NCBI GenBank assembly: GCA_016722635.1
Contig: JADKIX010000003.1
Span: forward strand, 434,001 to 498,000
From: Rhodospirillaceae bacterium
GTDB taxonomy: Bacteria; Pseudomonadota; Alphaproteobacteria; JAEUKQ01
Reading direction: 5' to 3'
DNA length: 64,000 nt
Numbering within the stretch: position 1 is the stretch's first letter; every line of letters starts with the position of its first letter. The notes under the pieces are model-generated. The model did no database searches and had not been told where the DNA came from. It saw nothing but the letters and a program-made list of their open reading frames with translations. A program made the position numbers and the translations under genes. Shown in pieces: positions 61,466-64,000 of the stretch.

Positions 61466-62909
61466 AAATTTGACGGCTATTCGCGACCATAAAGTGACGC
61501 TGATTGCCAGCCAATGGGAAAAAATCCAAGGCCGGATGCGCAAAGAATTTGGCGATGTGATTTATCGAAGCTGGCTGAAACCATTATCCTTATTAAGCAG
61601 GGATGGCGGTTCCGTGCGTTTATCGGTCTCCACCCGTTTTATCCGTGACTGGGTTACTTCCCATTATTTAGAAAAATTACGCCAATTATGGATCGTTGAG
61701 GATGCGTCCGTTAAAGATGTTGCGATCGTTTTGGAAGATTCACCCCACCGCAATATCGATCAGTCTGCCCAACTCAACGCTGAGGATCCTGTAGGCCAGT
61801 CTTATGCCCAAGGTCATTTGCAAGTTATCCAGGGTTCGGTAAATAAGACATCCCCCTCTTCCCTCTTAAGCACCCAGCAGCACCGGGAAGAATTAGGTGT
61901 AAGGTTGGATCCCCGTTTTACTTTCGATCATTTTATTGTCGGGAAATCGAACGAACTGGCGTACAGCGCCGCAAGACGGGTGGCTGAATCGGCGACTGTT
62001 TCCTATAATCCCCTATTCTTGTATGGGGGCGTTGGGCTTGGCAAAACCCACCTCATGCACGCCATTGCCTGGCATATCAGGCAAATATCACCGGAACGCC
62101 GTGTTTTATACATGTCGGCAGAAAAATTTATGTACCAGTTTATCAAAGCTTTACGGCATAAAGATACCTTTTCTTTTAAAGAGGAGTTCCGCTCCGTTGA
62201 TGTTTTAATGATTGATGATGTCCAGTTTATTTGTGGCAAAGATTCAACCCAAGAAGAATTTTTTCATACCTTCAATGAATTGGTGGATAAAAACCATCAA
62301 GTAGTTGTTTCAGCCGACAAGTCGCCTGCAAATTTAGAGGGCCTTGAAGAGCGGATGCGCTCCCGTTTAGGCTGGGGCTTGGTTGCCGATATCCACCCCA
62401 CCACTTATGAATTGCGCCTCAGCATCGTTCAAGCAAAAAGTGAACTTTTAAAAAGTAACGTTCCTTTAAATGTGTTGGAATTTTTAGCTAAAAAAATAAC
62501 CTCTAATGTCCGGGAATTGGAAGGCGCCCTTAACCGGGTGGTGGCCCATGCAGCCTTGGTGAATACCCCCATTACGATTGAGGGGACCCAAGAATTGTTG
62601 CGTGATTTATTAAAACAAACTGAAAAACAACTAACCATTGAAGATATCCAGAAAAAAGTATCCGAACATTATCATGTGAAGATCATCCAAATGCACTCCC
62701 CCTCACGTGCCCGCAATATTGCCCGGCCCCGCCAAGTGGCCATGTATTTGGCGAAACAATTGACCGTATGTTCCTTGCCAGAAATAGGCAAGAAATTCGG
62801 CGGGCGTGACCACACCACCGTTTTGCACGCCGTTAAAAAGGTGGAAGAACTTTGCGGGCAAGATAAAAGTTTCGCTGAAGACGTTGAAATTTTAAGAAGA
62901 TCCCTTTAA
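61458..62909 (+). CDS. dnaA: Chromosomal replication initiator DnaA
   Basis: 483 aa from ATG 61458. Domain I about residues 15-100 (IQGRMRKEFGDVIYRSWLKPLSLL), low-complexity domain II, AAA+ domain III (FDHFIVGKSNELAYSAA, Walker A YGGVGLGKTHLMHAI, Walker B VLMIDDVQFICGKDSTQEEFFHTFN, sensor LEERMRSRLGWGL), and the DNA-binding domain IV ending in ARPRQVAMYLAKQLT and the signature GGRDHTTVLHAVKKVEEL. An upstream in-frame ATG (61395) lies in the rhodanese gene and is rejected. No consensus DnaA-box cluster is seen around the gene. Confidence 0.96.
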   Translation: MVENLTAIRDHKVTLIASQWEKIQGRMRKEFGDVIYRSWLKPLSLLSRDGGSVRLSVSTRFIRDWVTSHYLEKLRQLWIVEDASVKDVAIVLEDSPHRNIDQSAQLNAEDPVGQSYAQGHLQVIQGSVNKTSPSSLLSTQQHREELGVRLDPRFTFDHFIVGKSNELAYSAARRVAESATVSYNPLFLYGGVGLGKTHLMHAIAWHIRQISPERRVLYMSAEKFMYQFIKALRHKDTFSFKEEFRSVDVLMIDDVQFICGKDSTQEEFFHTFNELVDKNHQVVVSADKSPANLEGLEERMRSRLGWGLVADIHPTTYELRLSIVQAKSELLKSNVPLNVLEFLAKKITSNVRELEGALNRVVAHAALVNTPITIEGTQELLRDLLKQTEKQLTIEDIQKKVSEHYHVKIIQMHSPSRARNIARPRQVAMYLAKQLTVCSLPEIGKKFGGRDHTTVLHAVKKVEELCGQDKSFAEDVEILRRSL

Positions 62910-63095
62910 TTTATCCTCTCCGGCAATGGGCTGCCGAACCATTTTTGAAAGCGGCATCCTCGCTTTTTCACCCAAAGAGAACCGTCTTTGATGATCCATT
63001 AAACATGCTTGCTTTCTTTAAAAAGACCTTCTAATTTAGGTGGCAACTATTCATTATTATTTTCGGCTTGCGACAGGGATCAATTGAATAACATC
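62910..63095. other. dnaA-dnaN intergenic region
   Basis: 186 bp. A short stem CGGCA/TGCCG (62921-62936) followed by a T5 a few bases later is a weak terminator candidate. No gene and no TTATCCACA-like boxes are seen. Confidence 0.4.
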
Positions 63096-64000
63096 ATGAA
63101 ATTAACCATTGAAAAAAATATCTTCCTGAAAGCATTAACCCATATTCAAAGTGTTGTTGAACGCCGCACCACAATTCCCATACTTTCCCATTTATTATTA
63201 GAGGCCAAAAACAATCAATTGCAGCTCACCGCAACCGACTTGGATTTAACGGTAACGGAGGCAGTGCCTGCAACTGTGACTGCCCCTGGCCAAATTACTA
63301 CCCCAGCCCATATTCTTTATGATATTGTCCGCAAACTACCGGACGCCAACCAATTATCCCTAGAATGGCAGCAAAATGGGGCGCTTTCTTTGCAAGCAGG
63401 CCGGTCAAGATTTTCGCTGCCAACATTGCCACGCGAAGATTTTCCGCTTTCCGCCCAAACGGATATGCCCTGCGTCTTTCAAATACCTGCTATCCAGTTT
63501 TTGAAACTATTAACGCAAACTAGTTTTGCAATGTCCAATGAGGAAACACGCTATTATTTGAATGGTATTTTCTTGCATGTTGGGCCAAGTCAACTATATG
63601 CGCCCAAATCGTTAAAGGCTGTGGCAACGGATGGCCACCGTTTGGCGCGCGCTGAAACAGTTTTGCCTGCCAAGGCCGAACAAATGCCTGGCGTCGTCAT
63701 TCCACGCAAAACGGTACAGGAATTGATGAAATTGCTGGAGCATGAGGATCATTCGGTGACAATCGGCCTGTCGCCACAACGGATGACGGTGACTTTCAAA
63801 CAGGTTTCCCTATCTTCCAAATTGATTGATGGGAATTTCCCCGATTATGAAAGGGTGATCCCAACCAATAACCAACAAATAATTGAAGCTGACCGCTTGG
63901 CGTTTGCAGCCGCGGTTGATCGCGTTGCCACCATTTGCAGCGATAAGTTACGCAGCATTAAATTACAAGTGCAGAAAAATAACCTCGTATTTTCAGCCGC
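63096..64000 (+). CDS. dnaN: DNA polymerase III beta sliding clamp (3' end outside window)
   Basis: First about 301 codons, open to the window edge. MKLTIEKNIFLKALTHIQSVVERRTTIPILSHLLLEA is the DnaN start; TATDLDLTVTEAVP, YDIVRKLPD, SLPTLPREDFP, then second domain with FAMSNEETRYYLNGIFLH and VATDGHRLARAE, PRKTVQELMKLL, and third-domain start NFPDYERVIP. A slightly longer than usual loop (VGPSQLYAPKSLKAVATD) precedes the DGHRLA strand. The clamp tethers polymerase III to DNA. It follows dnaA as in most bacteria, 186 bp away. Confidence 0.96.
   Translation, partial: MKLTIEKNIFLKALTHIQSVVERRTTIPILSHLLLEAKNNQLQLTATDLDLTVTEAVPATVTAPGQITTPAHILYDIVRKLPDANQLSLEWQQNGALSLQAGRSRFSLPTLPREDFPLSAQTDMPCVFQIPAIQFLKLLTQTSFAMSNEETRYYLNGIFLHVGPSQLYAPKSLKAVATDGHRLARAETVLPAKAEQMPGVVIPRKTVQELMKLLEHEDHSVTIGLSPQRMTVTFKQVSLSSKLIDGNFPDYERVIPTNNQQIIEADRLAFAAAVDRVATICSDKLRSIKLQVQKNNLVFSA

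Overview
This window is housekeeping chromosome of an alphaproteobacterium with moderate GC content (mid-40s percent, judged by eye). The markers for this are an alphaproteobacterial-type AddAB nuclease, a FYDLN (TIGR02300) acidic protein, the cmk-rpsA-ihfB block, an ileS-lspA-DUF3035-M16-M16 block, a RegBA/PrrBA redox two-component pair, fpg/ubiE-ubiB-coaBC-dut close to rpsT-dnaA-dnaN, and a short 4.5S-type SRP RNA. Closer placement (Rhodospirillales-like or a related low-GC lineage) is a guess. Cytochrome c maturation genes, RegBA and ubiquinone genes indicate a respiring organism. No phage, transposon, CRISPR or plasmid genes are visible.

Layout. 1-1.7 kb: AmgK/MurU peptidoglycan-recycling pair that looks broken (two frameshifts in amgK, two lost conserved residues in murU). 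1.7-8.5 kb: addB-addA-trxA. 8.5-11.5 kb: an exported orphan, a 26-residue mini-gene, folC and accD (reverse strand). 11.7-14.2 kb: a CDP-alcohol phosphatidyltransferase-like protein and mutL (convergent). 14.4-18.7 kb: ccmDEFGHI without ccmABC. 18.8-22.0 kb: a polar amino-acid ABC transporter. 22.0-24.3 kb: folD, DUF167, yggT, a free-standing 54-residue membrane protein gene and tRNA-Arg. 24.5-29.8 kb: gpt, pyrF, lapA-like, ihfB, rpsA, cmk, TIGR02300. 29.9-35.7 kb: tRNA-Ala, a LOG-family gene, ffs, dnaX-ybaB-recR, maoC and ribF. 35.7-42.4 kb: ileS, lspA, a BamF-like lipoprotein and an active/inactive M16 peptidase pair. 42.4-45.4 kb: a SYLF protein, cobS, a frameshifted cobT and a PCD. 45.4-49.8 kb: an EamA transporter, acetoacetyl-CoA synthetase, rmuC. 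49.8-54.8 kb: rsmB, regA, regB, a crotonase and fpg. 54.8-60.4 kb: ubiE, ubiB, a 52-residue membrane protein, coaBC, dut, moeB/thiF and an SH3 protein. 60.5-64 kb: rpsT, a rhodanese gene overlapping dnaA, and the start of dnaN.

What stands out. (1) All three frameshifts (two in amgK, one in cobT) are explained by the loss of one base from a homopolymer (A7, C5, G8). They are either assembly errors or slippage-driven gene decay. The independent loss of a predicted metal-binding Asp in the neighbouring MurU favours real decay of the amgK-murU pathway. (2) Several very small genes fall below usual annotation cutoffs but carry their own signals: a 26-codon basic Pro/Ala/Lys-rich gene with Shine-Dalgarno and terminator, a 54-codon membrane protein with promoter, Shine-Dalgarno and terminator, and a 52-codon membrane protein translationally coupled to ubiB. 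(3) No clear new multigene system is visible; the small proteins are the best candidates for undescribed biology.
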